Below, one piece after another: positions 35,872-43,971 of a stretch of 64,000 bases of DNA (its first letter is position 1; each line of letters begins with the position of its first letter). The DNA lies in assembly GCF_002995495.1 (NCBI RefSeq), contig NZ_PVZV01000004.1:372001-436000 (forward strand), read 5' to 3'. Both the position numbers and the translations under genes were made by a program. This stretch comes from Actinocorallia populi (GTDB lineage: Bacteria > Actinomycetota > Actinomycetes > Streptosporangiales > Streptosporangiaceae). Below the pieces are notes generated by a model. The model did no database searches. It was not told the DNA's origin and saw only the letters and a list, made by a program, of their open reading frames with translations.

Positions 35872-36747
35872 ATGAACATCCAGACGAACACCGCGGGAAG
35901 CTTCCCGCTGGGCGGAGACCTGAAGATCAACCGGCTCGGGTTCGGGGCGATGCGGTTGCCCGCGTCCTTCGGGTTCTCCGGCGACGTCCGCGACCCCGAA
36001 GAAGGCGTCGCGGTGTTGCGGAGGGCCGTCGAGCTGGGCGCCGACCACATCGACTCGGCCGGTTTCTACGCGCGGGAGGGCGTGCGGGCGCACGACCTGA
36101 TCCGGCGGGCGCTGCACCCCTACGACGGGCTGGCCGTCGCGACGAAGGTCGGCCCGCTCCTGGGCGACGACGGGGTCCCCTCCCGCCAGGCGCCGCCCGA
36201 GCGGCTGCGCGAACTGGTGGAGGCCGACATGGAGGCGCTCGGCGTGGACCGCCTCGACCTGGTCTACCTGCGGGTGGGCGGGCTGGGCGTCCCCGGCGGC
36301 GAGCCGGTGGGCGAACGTTTCGCCGTCCTGGCCGGACTGCGCGAGGAGGGCCTGATCCGCCATCTGGGCCTGAGCCACGTCGATCCGGCCCAGCTCGCCG
36401 AGGCGCGGGAGGTGGCGCCCGTCGCGGCCGTGCAGAACAGCTTCAACCTGATGAACACCCGTCCCGGCGACGCCGAACTGATCGCCGAGTGCGAGCGCTC
36501 CGGCATCGCCTTCGTCCCGTTCTTCCCCCTGGGCGGCGGCTTCCAGCCGCTCGCGGCGGCGGGCCTGGACCGCGTGGCCGCCCGGCACGGCGCGACCCGC
36601 AACCAGGTGGCCCTGGCCTGGCTGCTGGCCCGCTCTCCGGTGATGCTGCCCATTCCCGGCACGGGCTCCCTGGCCCACCTGGAGGAGAACATGGCCGCCG
36701 CGGACCTCCGCCTCACCCGGGAGGACCTGGCCGGGCTCGCGGCCTGA
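35872..36747 (+). CDS. aldo/keto reductase (YdbC-like)
   Basis: A 291-residue (beta/alpha)8 NADPH-dependent oxidoreductase. It retains the AKR Asp and Tyr (HIDSAGFYAREG, about 61-72) and Lys (ATKVGP, about 90). The usual catalytic His is replaced: the strand reads LVYLRVGG. The same Arg replacement is typical of the E. coli YdbC-like branch. The C-terminal cofactor motif IPGTGSLAHLEEN is intact. A GGGGGG run lies just before ATG 35872. It is divergent from a HTH regulator and almost touches the AraC gene at its 3' end (three bases between stops). Confidence 0.9.
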   Translation: MNIQTNTAGSFPLGGDLKINRLGFGAMRLPASFGFSGDVRDPEEGVAVLRRAVELGADHIDSAGFYAREGVRAHDLIRRALHPYDGLAVATKVGPLLGDDGVPSRQAPPERLRELVEADMEALGVDRLDLVYLRVGGLGVPGGEPVGERFAVLAGLREEGLIRHLGLSHVDPAQLAEAREVAPVAAVQNSFNLMNTRPGDAELIAECERSGIAFVPFFPLGGGFQPLAAAGLDRVAARHGATRNQVALAWLLARSPVMLPIPGTGSLAHLEENMAAADLRLTREDLAGLAA

Positions 36748-36750
36748 GGT

Positions 36751-37728
36751 TCAGCCGCCCTTTCCGAGGACGGGGAGGGCGGCCGAACGCCGCGCCTCCC
36801 GTGGCGTCGTGCCGTAGCGGTGACGGAAGGCGGTGCTCAGCGCGCTGGGTGAGGAGAACCCCGCGGCGTAGGCGAGGTCGGTGATCGGGAGGTGGGCGTG
36901 CGAGGGGTCCTGCAGGAGGCGGCGGGCCAGCCGCAGCCGCTCCTCGCGGATCAGGTCGCGCGGCGTGGTGCCGGCGTGCTGCAGGGCGAGCTGGATCTGG
37001 CGCAGGGACCAGCCGAGGTCCAGCGCGATCGTCGTGCCGTTCAGGTCGGGGTCGGCGGCGTGGGCGCGGACGTACCGGCGGACGAGAGCGGAGAGCTCCG
37101 CCAGGCGGGCGGGCGCGTCGGACCGCTCGTCGCCGGTCGAGATCAGGCACAGCAGCTCCACCAGCCGGTCGCAGGCCGCGTCGAACTGGGGCCCGGTCAG
37201 CGTGTGGCGTTCGCGGGCCAGGCCCTTCAGCAGGTCGGCGACGACGCGCCCCAGCCCGACGCGCAGGTTCAGCTGCAGGGCCGGCGGCGTGGAGCGTCCG
37301 AGCGGCTCGTCCACCTGCCGGGCGGGGATGGTCAGCACGAGCCCGTGCGTGTCGGACGCCTGCCTGAGCTCCAGCGGCTCGGCGAGGGTGACGAGGGCGC
37401 CGGTGCCGGGCGTCAGCCGGCTCCACCGGTCGTGCTGGCGCACCGTCATCCCGCCGGCGAACGGGATGACGAGGCGGTAGTCCTCGTCGGGCGCGCGGCG
37501 GATGTGCGCGGGGGTGCGCAGGTAGGAGATCGCGTCGGAGCGGAACTCGACGAGCTGGTAGGCCGCGCTGCGCTGGTGGACGGTCGTCCCGCTGAAGCCG
37601 GGACCGGAGAACCGGTAGTCCAGGTCGCACTGGTGGGCGGTGATGTGCTCCCGCCAGAACTCAGCGCGCTCGCGCGGGGGCAACTCGTCGGTGGAGGCGC
37701 GCTCGACCGTGTAGACGTTCCAGGGCAC
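36751..37728 (-). CDS. AraC-family transcriptional regulator
   Basis: A 325-residue regulator with an N-terminal AraC-type sensing domain (AraC_binding_2-like, about 1-200) and a C-terminal double helix-turn-helix (about 220-315) ending AYAAGFSSPSALSTAFRHRYGTTPREARR. GTG 37728 has GGAGGG eleven bases upstream. It is convergent with the aldo/keto reductase and divergent from the second conservon; targets cannot be assigned. Confidence 0.9.
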   Translation of the reverse strand: MPWNVYTVERASTDELPPRERAEFWREHITAHQCDLDYRFSGPGFSGTTVHQRSAAYQLVEFRSDAISYLRTPAHIRRAPDEDYRLVIPFAGGMTVRQHDRWSRLTPGTGALVTLAEPLELRQASDTHGLVLTIPARQVDEPLGRSTPPALQLNLRVGLGRVVADLLKGLARERHTLTGPQFDAACDRLVELLCLISTGDERSDAPARLAELSALVRRYVRAHAADPDLNGTTIALDLGWSLRQIQLALQHAGTTPRDLIREERLRLARRLLQDPSHAHLPITDLAYAAGFSSPSALSTAFRHRYGTTPREARRSAALPVLGKGG

Positions 37729-37962
37729 TGCTCGTGCACCCTCCAGACACCGCGCACGCGCACGGCACCGCGCATGCGAACTTTTGACCGTACTTCCCCC
37801 GACGGTTTCGGCAGATTAGTACAAAACGCCATGACAACCGGGCGGTTTGTACTGCGTTCGGGGAAAAGTTCTCTGCGCGTGACCACAAGTGCGCAGGAAG
37901 CCGGGGTTCTACTGTCTCTAATCCCACGTGTCCCGGACATTACTGAGAGTGACAGCAGTCAG

Positions 37963-39201
37963 ATGGAGCACCTGTCCCTCCTCGCGTTCGTCTGCGCGAG
38001 CATCGCCTTCTTCGCCGTCTCGCTGGTGCTCGTGCGCCAGCGGCGGCTGACCGCGCGGCTGGAGGAGGAGAGCGCACTGCTGGCGGCCAAGCTGACCGCG
38101 CGCGACCAGGCGTTGAACCACCTGGTCGCGGTCGGCCTCCCCCAGGTGATGGCCTCTCCCGGCCACCCGCCCGCCGCGCCCCACCGCGGGCTGCTGCACC
38201 AGACCGACTTCGCCCGCGACCTCGACGCCGTCACCGGCATGTTCGCCTCCGCCGCGGACGGGATCAGGTCGCACGCCGACAAGTCCGCCAAGGGCACGCT
38301 CCGCACGATGATGCGCACCGTGCAGAGCCTCGCCAACGAGCAGCAGGTCGTCATCACCGAGATGCAGCGGCGGCACGACGACCCGGCGGTGCTGGAGGAC
38401 CTGCTGCGCATCGACCACATGAACGCCCAGCTCGGCCGGCGCGTGCAGGCCACCGCGGTGCTGTGCGGCTCATGGCCGGGCCTGCAGCGCCAGGCGTCGT
38501 CGCTCGACGACGTGGTGCGCGGGGCGACCTCCCGCATCCGCGACTACCTGCGGATCAAGATCTACGCCGAGCCGAACGTCGCGGTGGTCAGCCGCGCGGT
38601 CGAGCCGGTCGTGCTGGCCGTCGCCGAACTGCTCGACAACGCCGCCCGGCACTCCCAGCCCAGCACCCCGGTCGAGGTGAACTTCCAGACCACCCACAAC
38701 GGCCTGGCCATCATGATCGACGACGCGGGCGTCGCGATGGACGCCGAGGAGCTCCAGCACGCGGCCGAGCTGCTGGACGGGCGGCGGTCCGTGGACGTCC
38801 ACCGGCTCGGCGACCCGCCGCAGATCGGGTTCGCCGCCATCGGCGTCCTGGCCGCCCGCTACGGCTTCCGGGTCTCGGTCGACAGCCGCTCCCCGTACGG
38901 AGGGGTGCGCGCCGTGGTGTTCCTGCCGTCGGAGCTGCTGACCGCGGTCACCCGGGAGGCGCCGCCCCGCTTCGAGGCCGTGCCGGCCGCACCGGTGCTG
39001 ACCTCGGGGGGCCTGCCCAAACGGCGGCGGCAGGAGGCCGGCGAGGCCGGCGAACCCGTGGTCTCCCTTTCCGCGCCCGCCGAGCCCGCCCGGCCCGAAC
39101 CCTCCCGGCAGAAGGCCGCGGGCCTGGGGGCCTGGCAGCGCGGCACCCGGTCCGGCCGGGCCGGCTCCCCGTCCGCAAGCGAAGAGAAGGACCAGCGTTG
39201 A
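37963..39201 (+). CDS. cvnA: conservon sensor CvnA (second conservon), degenerate ATP boxes
   Basis: A 412-residue sensor with one N-terminal transmembrane helix (about 5-24) and almost no outside part. A helical region leads to a HATPase-like domain: N-box VAELLDNAARHS is good, but G1 reads DDAGVAMD instead of DxGxG and the G2 region reads QIGFAAIGVL instead of GLGL. ATP binding may therefore be weak. A charged Pro-rich tail follows (about 340-412). The ATG at 37963 is the first good start; no strong Shine-Dalgarno is seen. The stop overlaps the cvnB start (TTGA). Confidence 0.85.
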   Translation: MEHLSLLAFVCASIAFFAVSLVLVRQRRLTARLEEESALLAAKLTARDQALNHLVAVGLPQVMASPGHPPAAPHRGLLHQTDFARDLDAVTGMFASAADGIRSHADKSAKGTLRTMMRTVQSLANEQQVVITEMQRRHDDPAVLEDLLRIDHMNAQLGRRVQATAVLCGSWPGLQRQASSLDDVVRGATSRIRDYLRIKIYAEPNVAVVSRAVEPVVLAVAELLDNAARHSQPSTPVEVNFQTTHNGLAIMIDDAGVAMDAEELQHAAELLDGRRSVDVHRLGDPPQIGFAAIGVLAARYGFRVSVDSRSPYGGVRAVVFLPSELLTAVTREAPPRFEAVPAAPVLTSGGLPKRRRQEAGEAGEPVVSLSAPAEPARPEPSRQKAAGLGAWQRGTRSGRAGSPSASEEKDQR

Positions 39202-39608
39202 CAGAGGTCACGAACAACAAGCTCGGCTGGATGCTGGACGACGCGCTGCGCATGCCGGAGACGCGCTACGCCATCCTGCTGTCGGCCGACGGGCTTCTCA
39301 TCGCGCACTCCGAGGGCATCCCCCGCGACGACGCCGAACGGCAGGCCGCCGGGATGTCCGGGCTGCAGTCGCTCGCCCGCAGCACCGCCGAGTTCTGCGG
39401 CGACCCCGACACCGTCTGGCACCAGACGGTGAACGAGTTCGAGAACGGCTACGTCTTCCTGGTCGCCGCGGGCATGAACGCCTACCTGGCGGTGTCGGCG
39501 GGACCGGCCGTCGACATGGAGGCGGTCTCCTACCGGCTGCAGGAGCTCGTCCAGCGGCTGGGCAAGGAGCTGATGAGCCCGGCCCGCCAGGGCGGCGCCT
39601 CCGCATGA
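39198..39608 (+). CDS. cvnB: conservon roadblock protein CvnB (second conservon)
   Basis: A 136-residue roadblock/LC7 protein with AILLSADGLLIAHSEG, AAGMSGLQSLARST and a C-terminal AYLAVSAGPAVDME stretch. TTG 39198 overlaps the cvnA stop, with AGAAGGA upstream. Expected to regulate CvnD and bind CvnA at the membrane. Confidence 0.9.
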   Translation: MTEVTNNKLGWMLDDALRMPETRYAILLSADGLLIAHSEGIPRDDAERQAAGMSGLQSLARSTAEFCGDPDTVWHQTVNEFENGYVFLVAAGMNAYLAVSAGPAVDMEAVSYRLQELVQRLGKELMSPARQGGASA

Positions 39609-39949
39609 GACCGCCCGAACGCCCACTCGTCCGCCTGCACGTCGTGACGGGCGGCCGGGCGCACCCCAGCCGCAACGTGTTCGACCTGGTCACCCTGGTG
39701 GCCGTCGCGCGTCCCGCCACCACCGGGCTCACCCCCGAGCAGCGCCGCGTCATGGAGCTGTGCCGGGGCGGGGCCCTGTCGGTCGCCGAGATCGCCGGCC
39801 ACCTCCGGCTGCCCGTGACCATCACCAAGGTCCTGCTCTCGGACCTCGTGGACAGCGGCCACCTCGTCGTCCGCTCTCCCGCGCCGTCGCAGCGGCCCTC
39901 GGCCGGTCTTCTCCAGGAGGTGCTGGATGGGCTCCGCGCTCGCCTCTGA
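39605..39949 (+). CDS. cvnC: conservon DUF742 protein CvnC (second conservon)
   Basis: A 114-residue DUF742 protein: VRLHVVTGGRAHPSRNVFDLVTLV followed later by a winged-helix-like segment LSVAEIAGHLRLPVTITKVL and SDLVDSGHLVV. The ATG overlaps the cvnB stop (ATGA), and the 3' end overlaps cvnD by 23 bases, as in the first conservon. Confidence 0.88.
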   Translation: MRPPERPLVRLHVVTGGRAHPSRNVFDLVTLVAVARPATTGLTPEQRRVMELCRGGALSVAEIAGHLRLPVTITKVLLSDLVDSGHLVVRSPAPSQRPSAGLLQEVLDGLRARL

Positions 39950-40523
39950 CGGGCTGTACCTCGGCGCGTCGGTGAAGACCGCCGTGAAGATCCTGGTCGT
40001 CGGGCACTTCGCGGTCGGCAAGACGACGTTCGTCGGCACGCTGTCGGAGATCCGCCCGCTGCGCACCGAGGAGCGCATGACCAGGGCCGGCGAGCTCGTC
40101 GACGACCTGGCCGGCGTCGAGGACAAGACCACGACGACCGTGGCGATGGACTTCGGCCGCCTCACGCTCACCGAGCAGCTCGTGCTGTACCTCTTCGGCG
40201 CGCCCGGACAGCAGCGCTTCACGCAGCTGTGGCACGACCTGTCCCTGGGCGCGCTGGGAGCGCTCGTCCTGGTGGACACCAACCGCCTCGAGATGTCCTT
40301 CGAGGTGGTGAACCTGCTCGAACAGCGCGGCCTGCCGTACGCGGTGGCCGTCAACCAGTTCGACGGGGCGCCCTCCTACCCGCTGGAGGAGATCCGCGAG
40401 GCGCTCGACCTGCTCCCCACCACCCCCCTGCTCCTCTGCGACGCGCGCGACCACGACTCGTCGGTGCGGGCGCTGATCGCGCTGGTCGACCACCTGATCT
40501 CCCTCGAACGGGACCCCGCATGA
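39927..40523 (+). CDS. cvnD: conservon small GTPase CvnD (second conservon)
   Basis: A 198-residue GTPase. P-loop GHFAVGKTT (about 26-34), TTTVAMDFGRL, G3 LFGAPGQQR and degenerate G4 AVNQFD. GGAGG lies six bases before the ATG, inside cvnC. The stop overlaps the cvnE start by ATGA. It differs from the first CvnD at many surface positions, so the two systems are diverged paralogues rather than a recent duplication. Confidence 0.92.
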   Translation: MGSALASDGLYLGASVKTAVKILVVGHFAVGKTTFVGTLSEIRPLRTEERMTRAGELVDDLAGVEDKTTTTVAMDFGRLTLTEQLVLYLFGAPGQQRFTQLWHDLSLGALGALVLVDTNRLEMSFEVVNLLEQRGLPYAVAVNQFDGAPSYPLEEIREALDLLPTTPLLLCDARDHDSSVRALIALVDHLISLERDPA

Positions 40524-41836
40524 ACACCGAACCGGACCAGGAGCGCGTCAAGCTCTACGACGCGCAGTTCGCCGCCGACCCGGGAGGCGTCTACGAGACG
40601 CTGCGCGCCCGCTACGGCAACTACGCCCCCGCCGAACTGGCGCCCGGGGTGCCCGTGACGGTCGTCCTGGGCTACGACGCGGCGCTGGAGGTGCTGCGGG
40701 ACCCCGTCACCTTCCCCAAGGACCCGCGCCGCTGGGAGCGGACGATGCCCGCGGAGTGCCCGGTGCGCCCGGTCATGGGGTACCGGCCCGGCGTCCTGTA
40801 CAGCGACGGCGCCGAGCACTCCCGGTTCCGCAAGACGATCACCGACACGTTCGAGCGGGCCGACGCCGTCTCGCTGCGCGAGTACGTCGAGCAGAGCGCC
40901 GACCTCCTCATCGACCGGTTCGCCGAGGAGGGCGAGGCCGACCTGGCCGCCCAGTACAGCGCGCAGCTCCCGCTGCTGGTGTTCAACCGGTTCTTCGGCT
41001 GCCCGCCGGACATCGGCGACCGGCTCGTCCAGGGCCTGCTCGGCGTGGCCGAGCTGGTCGACCCCGGGCAGGCCATGGCGACGTTCAACCAGGCCGCGCT
41101 GGAGCTCGCCCGGCTCAAGCGGGTGCAGCCCGCCTCCGACATCGTCTCGTGGATGGCCGAGCACCCGGCGAACCTCACCGACGAGGAGCTGGCCGACCAG
41201 ATCGGCCTGCTCATGGCCACCGGCACCGCGCCGGTGCACGACCTCGTCGCCAACGCGCTGCGGCTGCTGCTGTCGGACGAGCGGTTCGCCGGCGACCTGT
41301 CCGGCGGGAGCCTGCCCATCGAGGACGCCCTGGACGAGGTGTTGTGGACCGACCCGCCCATCGCGAACTTCGGGTTCACCTACCCGGTGCGCAACGTGGA
41401 GCGCGAGGGCCACGTCATGCCCGCCGACCAGCCGGTGGCCATCGCCTACAAGGCGGTCAACACCGACCCGTCCAAGTGGAGCGCCCACCGGACCGGCAAC
41501 CGCGCCCACCTGGCCTTCAGCGCGGGACCGCACACCTGCCCGGCCAAGGGCCCGGCCCGGATCATCGCCACGATCGCCCTCGAGAAGCTCCTGGACCGGC
41601 TGCCCGACCTCGACCTGGCCGTCTCCGCCGACAAGATCCAGTGGCGTCCCGGCCCCTTCCACCGCTCGATGGCGGGCCTGCCCGTGCGGTTCACGCCCGT
41701 CCCCGTCCTGACGCCCACCCCGGAACCGGACCACCCGCCCGCCAGGGCCCTCGCCCCCGTCCCGCGGCAGCCGGTCGCGCCGCCCCCGGCGCCCTCGTCC
41801 TTCTGGGCGCGCGTGGCCGCCTGGTGGCGGGCCTGA
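40520..41836 (+). CDS. cvnE: conservon P450 (CvnE, CYP157-like) with Trp-rich tail
   Basis: A 438-residue P450-like protein. The heme segment is FSAGPHTCPAKG with the Cys ligand near residue 340. As in the first CvnE, the K-helix ExxR is replaced by EVLW, the CYP157 hallmark. After the normal P450 end (RFTPV) there is an extra Pro-rich linker of about 30 residues and a terminal amphipathic SSFWARVAAWWRA that could anchor it to the membrane; the first CvnE lacks this. A perfect hairpin terminator follows. Confidence 0.9.
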   Translation: MNTEPDQERVKLYDAQFAADPGGVYETLRARYGNYAPAELAPGVPVTVVLGYDAALEVLRDPVTFPKDPRRWERTMPAECPVRPVMGYRPGVLYSDGAEHSRFRKTITDTFERADAVSLREYVEQSADLLIDRFAEEGEADLAAQYSAQLPLLVFNRFFGCPPDIGDRLVQGLLGVAELVDPGQAMATFNQAALELARLKRVQPASDIVSWMAEHPANLTDEELADQIGLLMATGTAPVHDLVANALRLLLSDERFAGDLSGGSLPIEDALDEVLWTDPPIANFGFTYPVRNVEREGHVMPADQPVAIAYKAVNTDPSKWSAHRTGNRAHLAFSAGPHTCPAKGPARIIATIALEKLLDRLPDLDLAVSADKIQWRPGPFHRSMAGLPVRFTPVPVLTPTPEPDHPPARALAPVPRQPVAPPPAPSSFWARVAAWWRA

Positions 41837-41850
41837 CCCGCGCTTGACGT

Positions 41851-41878
41851 CCGCCGCCGCTTTCTTGAGCGGCGGCGG
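41851..41878 (+). terminator. terminator of the second conservon
   Basis: CCGCCGCCGCT (41851-41861) and AGCGGCGGCGG (41868-41878) form a perfect 11-bp stem with a six-base loop, 14 bases after the cvnE stop, followed by TCGCGTTTCTCC, a weak T-rich run. Confidence 0.8.
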
Positions 41879-41925
41879 TCGCGTTTCTCCTTCACACGTG
41901 CCCCTGTTCCGTGAGCCGTACGGGC

Positions 41926-41975
41926 TTGTGCGGCTAACGTTGTTAGCCTAGAGTTCAGGCTAACAACGTTAGCCT
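41926..41975 (+). promoter_or_regulatory. promoter with two TetR operators, one filling the spacer
   Basis: TTGTGC (41926-41931) and TAGAGT (41949-41954) are spaced by exactly 17 bp, and that spacer is the perfect palindrome GGCTAACGTTGTTAGCC (41932-41948). A second palindrome, AGGCTAACAACGTTAGCCT (41957-41975), covers the expected start point. The same 7-base arms occur in both, 26 bp apart centre to centre. A TetR gene is the second gene of the operon, so autorepression is inferred. Confidence 0.8.
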
Positions 41976-41988
41976 GATGGAGGCCGCG

Positions 41989-42501
41989 ATGTGGAAAATG
42001 GTGCTGGGCGGAGTGGTCGTCCTGCTGGTCGTCGTCGCCCTGGGGTCGTACGGATGGACACGGCTGCGGCCGCACGAGATCCGCACCGAGATCGAGATCG
42101 AGGCGTCGCCCGAGCGGATCTGGGCGGTGCTCACCGACCAGCGGGCCTACCCCGAGTGGAACCCGTTCCTGGTGAGCTCGACGGGTGAGCTGCGCGAGGG
42201 CGGACGGCTGGCCAACGAGATCTCCAACAACGGCGGCACCATGAAGTTCGAACCGCGGGTCCTGGTGGTGGAGCCGGGACGGGAACTGCGCTGGATCGGC
42301 AACTTCGTGTTCCCCGGGCTGGCGGACGGTGAACACTACTTCCTCATCGAGCCGGCCGGTGCCGGGCGCAGCCGGTTCGTGCAGGGCGAGCGGTTCACCG
42401 GGGCGCTCGTGCCCGTCGCGGGCAGCGCGCTGGACGTCGAGGACGGGTTCAAGGCGATGAACGCGGCACTGAAGACGCGAGTGGAGACAATGACCGGATG
42501 A
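41989..42501 (+). CDS. SRPBCC-fold protein with N-terminal membrane anchor
   Basis: A 170-residue protein: one N-terminal transmembrane helix (about 3-20) followed by a START/polyketide-cyclase-like SRPBCC domain (IEIEASPERIWAVLTDQRAYPEWNPFLV is the family's opening). It probably binds a hydrophobic ligand at the membrane. ATG 41989 has GGAGG five bases upstream; an ATG at 41977 precedes the ribosome site and is rejected. It overlaps the TetR start by ATGA. Confidence 0.88.
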   Translation: MWKMVLGGVVVLLVVVALGSYGWTRLRPHEIRTEIEIEASPERIWAVLTDQRAYPEWNPFLVSSTGELREGGRLANEISNNGGTMKFEPRVLVVEPGRELRWIGNFVFPGLADGEHYFLIEPAGAGRSRFVQGERFTGALVPVAGSALDVEDGFKAMNAALKTRVETMTG

Positions 42502-43037
42502 GCACAGCACAACCGGCGCTCTCCCCGCTGACCCCCCGGGCCGTCGAGATCGTCTCGGCCGCCCGGGTCCTGCTGGAGGAGAGGGGCGCGGAGGCACTGA
42601 CCATGCGGGAGATCGCCGCGAGCCTGGGCATCCGCGCCGCCTCCCTCTACAAGCACTTCCCGGACAAGGCGGCGGTCGAGGCCGCGCTGATCGAGCGGGG
42701 CCTCGCCGAACTGGGGGCCGTCCTGTACTGCGCGCTGGCGGAGCCCGGACCGGTGGCCGCGGTGCTGCGCGCCTACCGCGAGCACGCGCTGGGCGCCCCG
42801 CACCTGTACCGCCTGGCCACCGCCGAGCCCCTGGCCCGCGACCGCCTGGCGCCGGGCCTGGAGGAATGGTCGGGGACGCCCTTCTTCCTGGCCGCCGGCG
42901 ACCCCCACCGCGCCCAGGCCCTGTGGGCCTTCGCCCACGGCATGGTGATCCTCGAGCTGGACGGCCGCTTCCTCCCGGACTCCGACCTGGACCGCACCTG
43001 GGCCGAAGGCGCCCGCGCCTTCGCCGGCGGGTCATGA
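42498..43037 (+). CDS. TetR-family transcriptional regulator
   Basis: A 179-residue TetR regulator. Residues about 13-60 hold the helix-turn-helix (AARVLLEERGAEALTMREIA then ASLGIRAASLYKHFPDK); the rest is a WHG-like C-terminal ligand domain (ALWAFAHGMVILELDGRF). Translation is coupled to the SRPBCC gene. The twin palindromes in the operon promoter are its likely operators. Its last six bases overlap the convergent sulfotransferase gene. Confidence 0.9.
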   Translation: MSTAQPALSPLTPRAVEIVSAARVLLEERGAEALTMREIAASLGIRAASLYKHFPDKAAVEAALIERGLAELGAVLYCALAEPGPVAAVLRAYREHALGAPHLYRLATAEPLARDRLAPGLEEWSGTPFFLAAGDPHRAQALWAFAHGMVILELDGRFLPDSDLDRTWAEGARAFAGGS

Positions 43038-43886
43038 GGCCGGGTAGCCCCAGGTCCGGGTGATGGGCAGGAGGAGCTCGGGGATCTCCTCGGGGGAGGG
43101 CAGGGGGCGGCCCGGCTGGACGCGGCCGGTGGTGATCTTCTCGCGCCAGTCGCCGATGCCCTTGGCGATCTCGCCGTGGTCGTGGGCGCCGTACTCCAGC
43201 ATCGCGGCGTCCCAGGGGACGCCGAGCGCCGCGCAGAGGCGGCGGGTCTCGGCCTCCGGGTCGGCGACCAGGTCCTCGTAGCGCAGGGTGGGGCCGGACA
43301 GCCCGCGGCGGGCGCGCTGCAGAGCCTTCATGTAGTGCAGGGTCCGCTCCACGGCCAGGTCGAAGGGCCGGTTCTCCGGGTCGGCCTCGTGCCAGGAGCG
43401 GGCGATCGACAGCGGGTGGCGGATGAGGAAGACGAACCGGGCGTCGGGCCAGCACTTCCTGATGCGCTGCCAGACGAAGACGTTGCTCGGCGTCTTCTCC
43501 ACCAGGACCCGCTTGCCGCTCCTGGCGAGCTCGCGGTGCAGCACCCTGTCCCACAGGAGGTGCTCCAGGTCCGTCCGGCGGTGCCCGCACGCCTCCATCG
43601 CCTGGCGCACCGGAGGGGTCCGGAACTCCACGCCCAGCCTGCGGACGTGCGTCTCGTGCGGGGCGTGGACCAGCGGGTGGCTGTCCAGCATGAGCCGCAG
43701 CAGGGTCGAGCCCGACCGCACCGACGAGAGCAGGAACACCGGGGCCCGCAGCAGCCGGTCGTGCTCGGGATCCGCGGGCGGCCTGGGGACGTCGTGCTCG
43801 GTCCTGGGCCGCGGGGCGGCGACCCTGCGCAGCTCGTACCCCGTGCGCTGCGCCACGGTGGCGCGGACCTTCTGCTTCCAGCTCAC
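43032..43886 (-). CDS. sulfotransferase-family protein
   Basis: A 284-residue protein with the two PAPS-binding elements of sulfotransferases: the 5'-phosphosulfate loop SSVRSGSTLLRLML (about 54-67) and the 3'-phosphate segment FLIRHPLSIARS (about 152-163). It also has LRYEDLVADPEAETRRLC, a usual helix of the family. Acceptor is unknown. GTG 43886 is used as start. It is transcribed toward the TetR gene and alone in its unit. Confidence 0.87.
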   Translation of the reverse strand: MSWKQKVRATVAQRTGYELRRVAAPRPRTEHDVPRPPADPEHDRLLRAPVFLLSSVRSGSTLLRLMLDSHPLVHAPHETHVRRLGVEFRTPPVRQAMEACGHRRTDLEHLLWDRVLHRELARSGKRVLVEKTPSNVFVWQRIRKCWPDARFVFLIRHPLSIARSWHEADPENRPFDLAVERTLHYMKALQRARRGLSGPTLRYEDLVADPEAETRRLCAALGVPWDAAMLEYGAHDHGEIAKGIGDWREKITTGRVQPGRPLPSPEEIPELLLPITRTWGYPAS

Positions 43887-43971
43887 CCGGCCAACCTAGG
43901 CAGCCTCCGTGAACGGACGGCTGCCATCCGGCGAACAGCGGGAGCCCGGCGCGGCTCCCGCGCCTCTGCGG

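Noticed and set aside
35872-36747. Aldo/keto reductase with Arg for catalytic His as a novelty
   Set aside because: The same LRVGG strand is normal for YdbC-like reductases.
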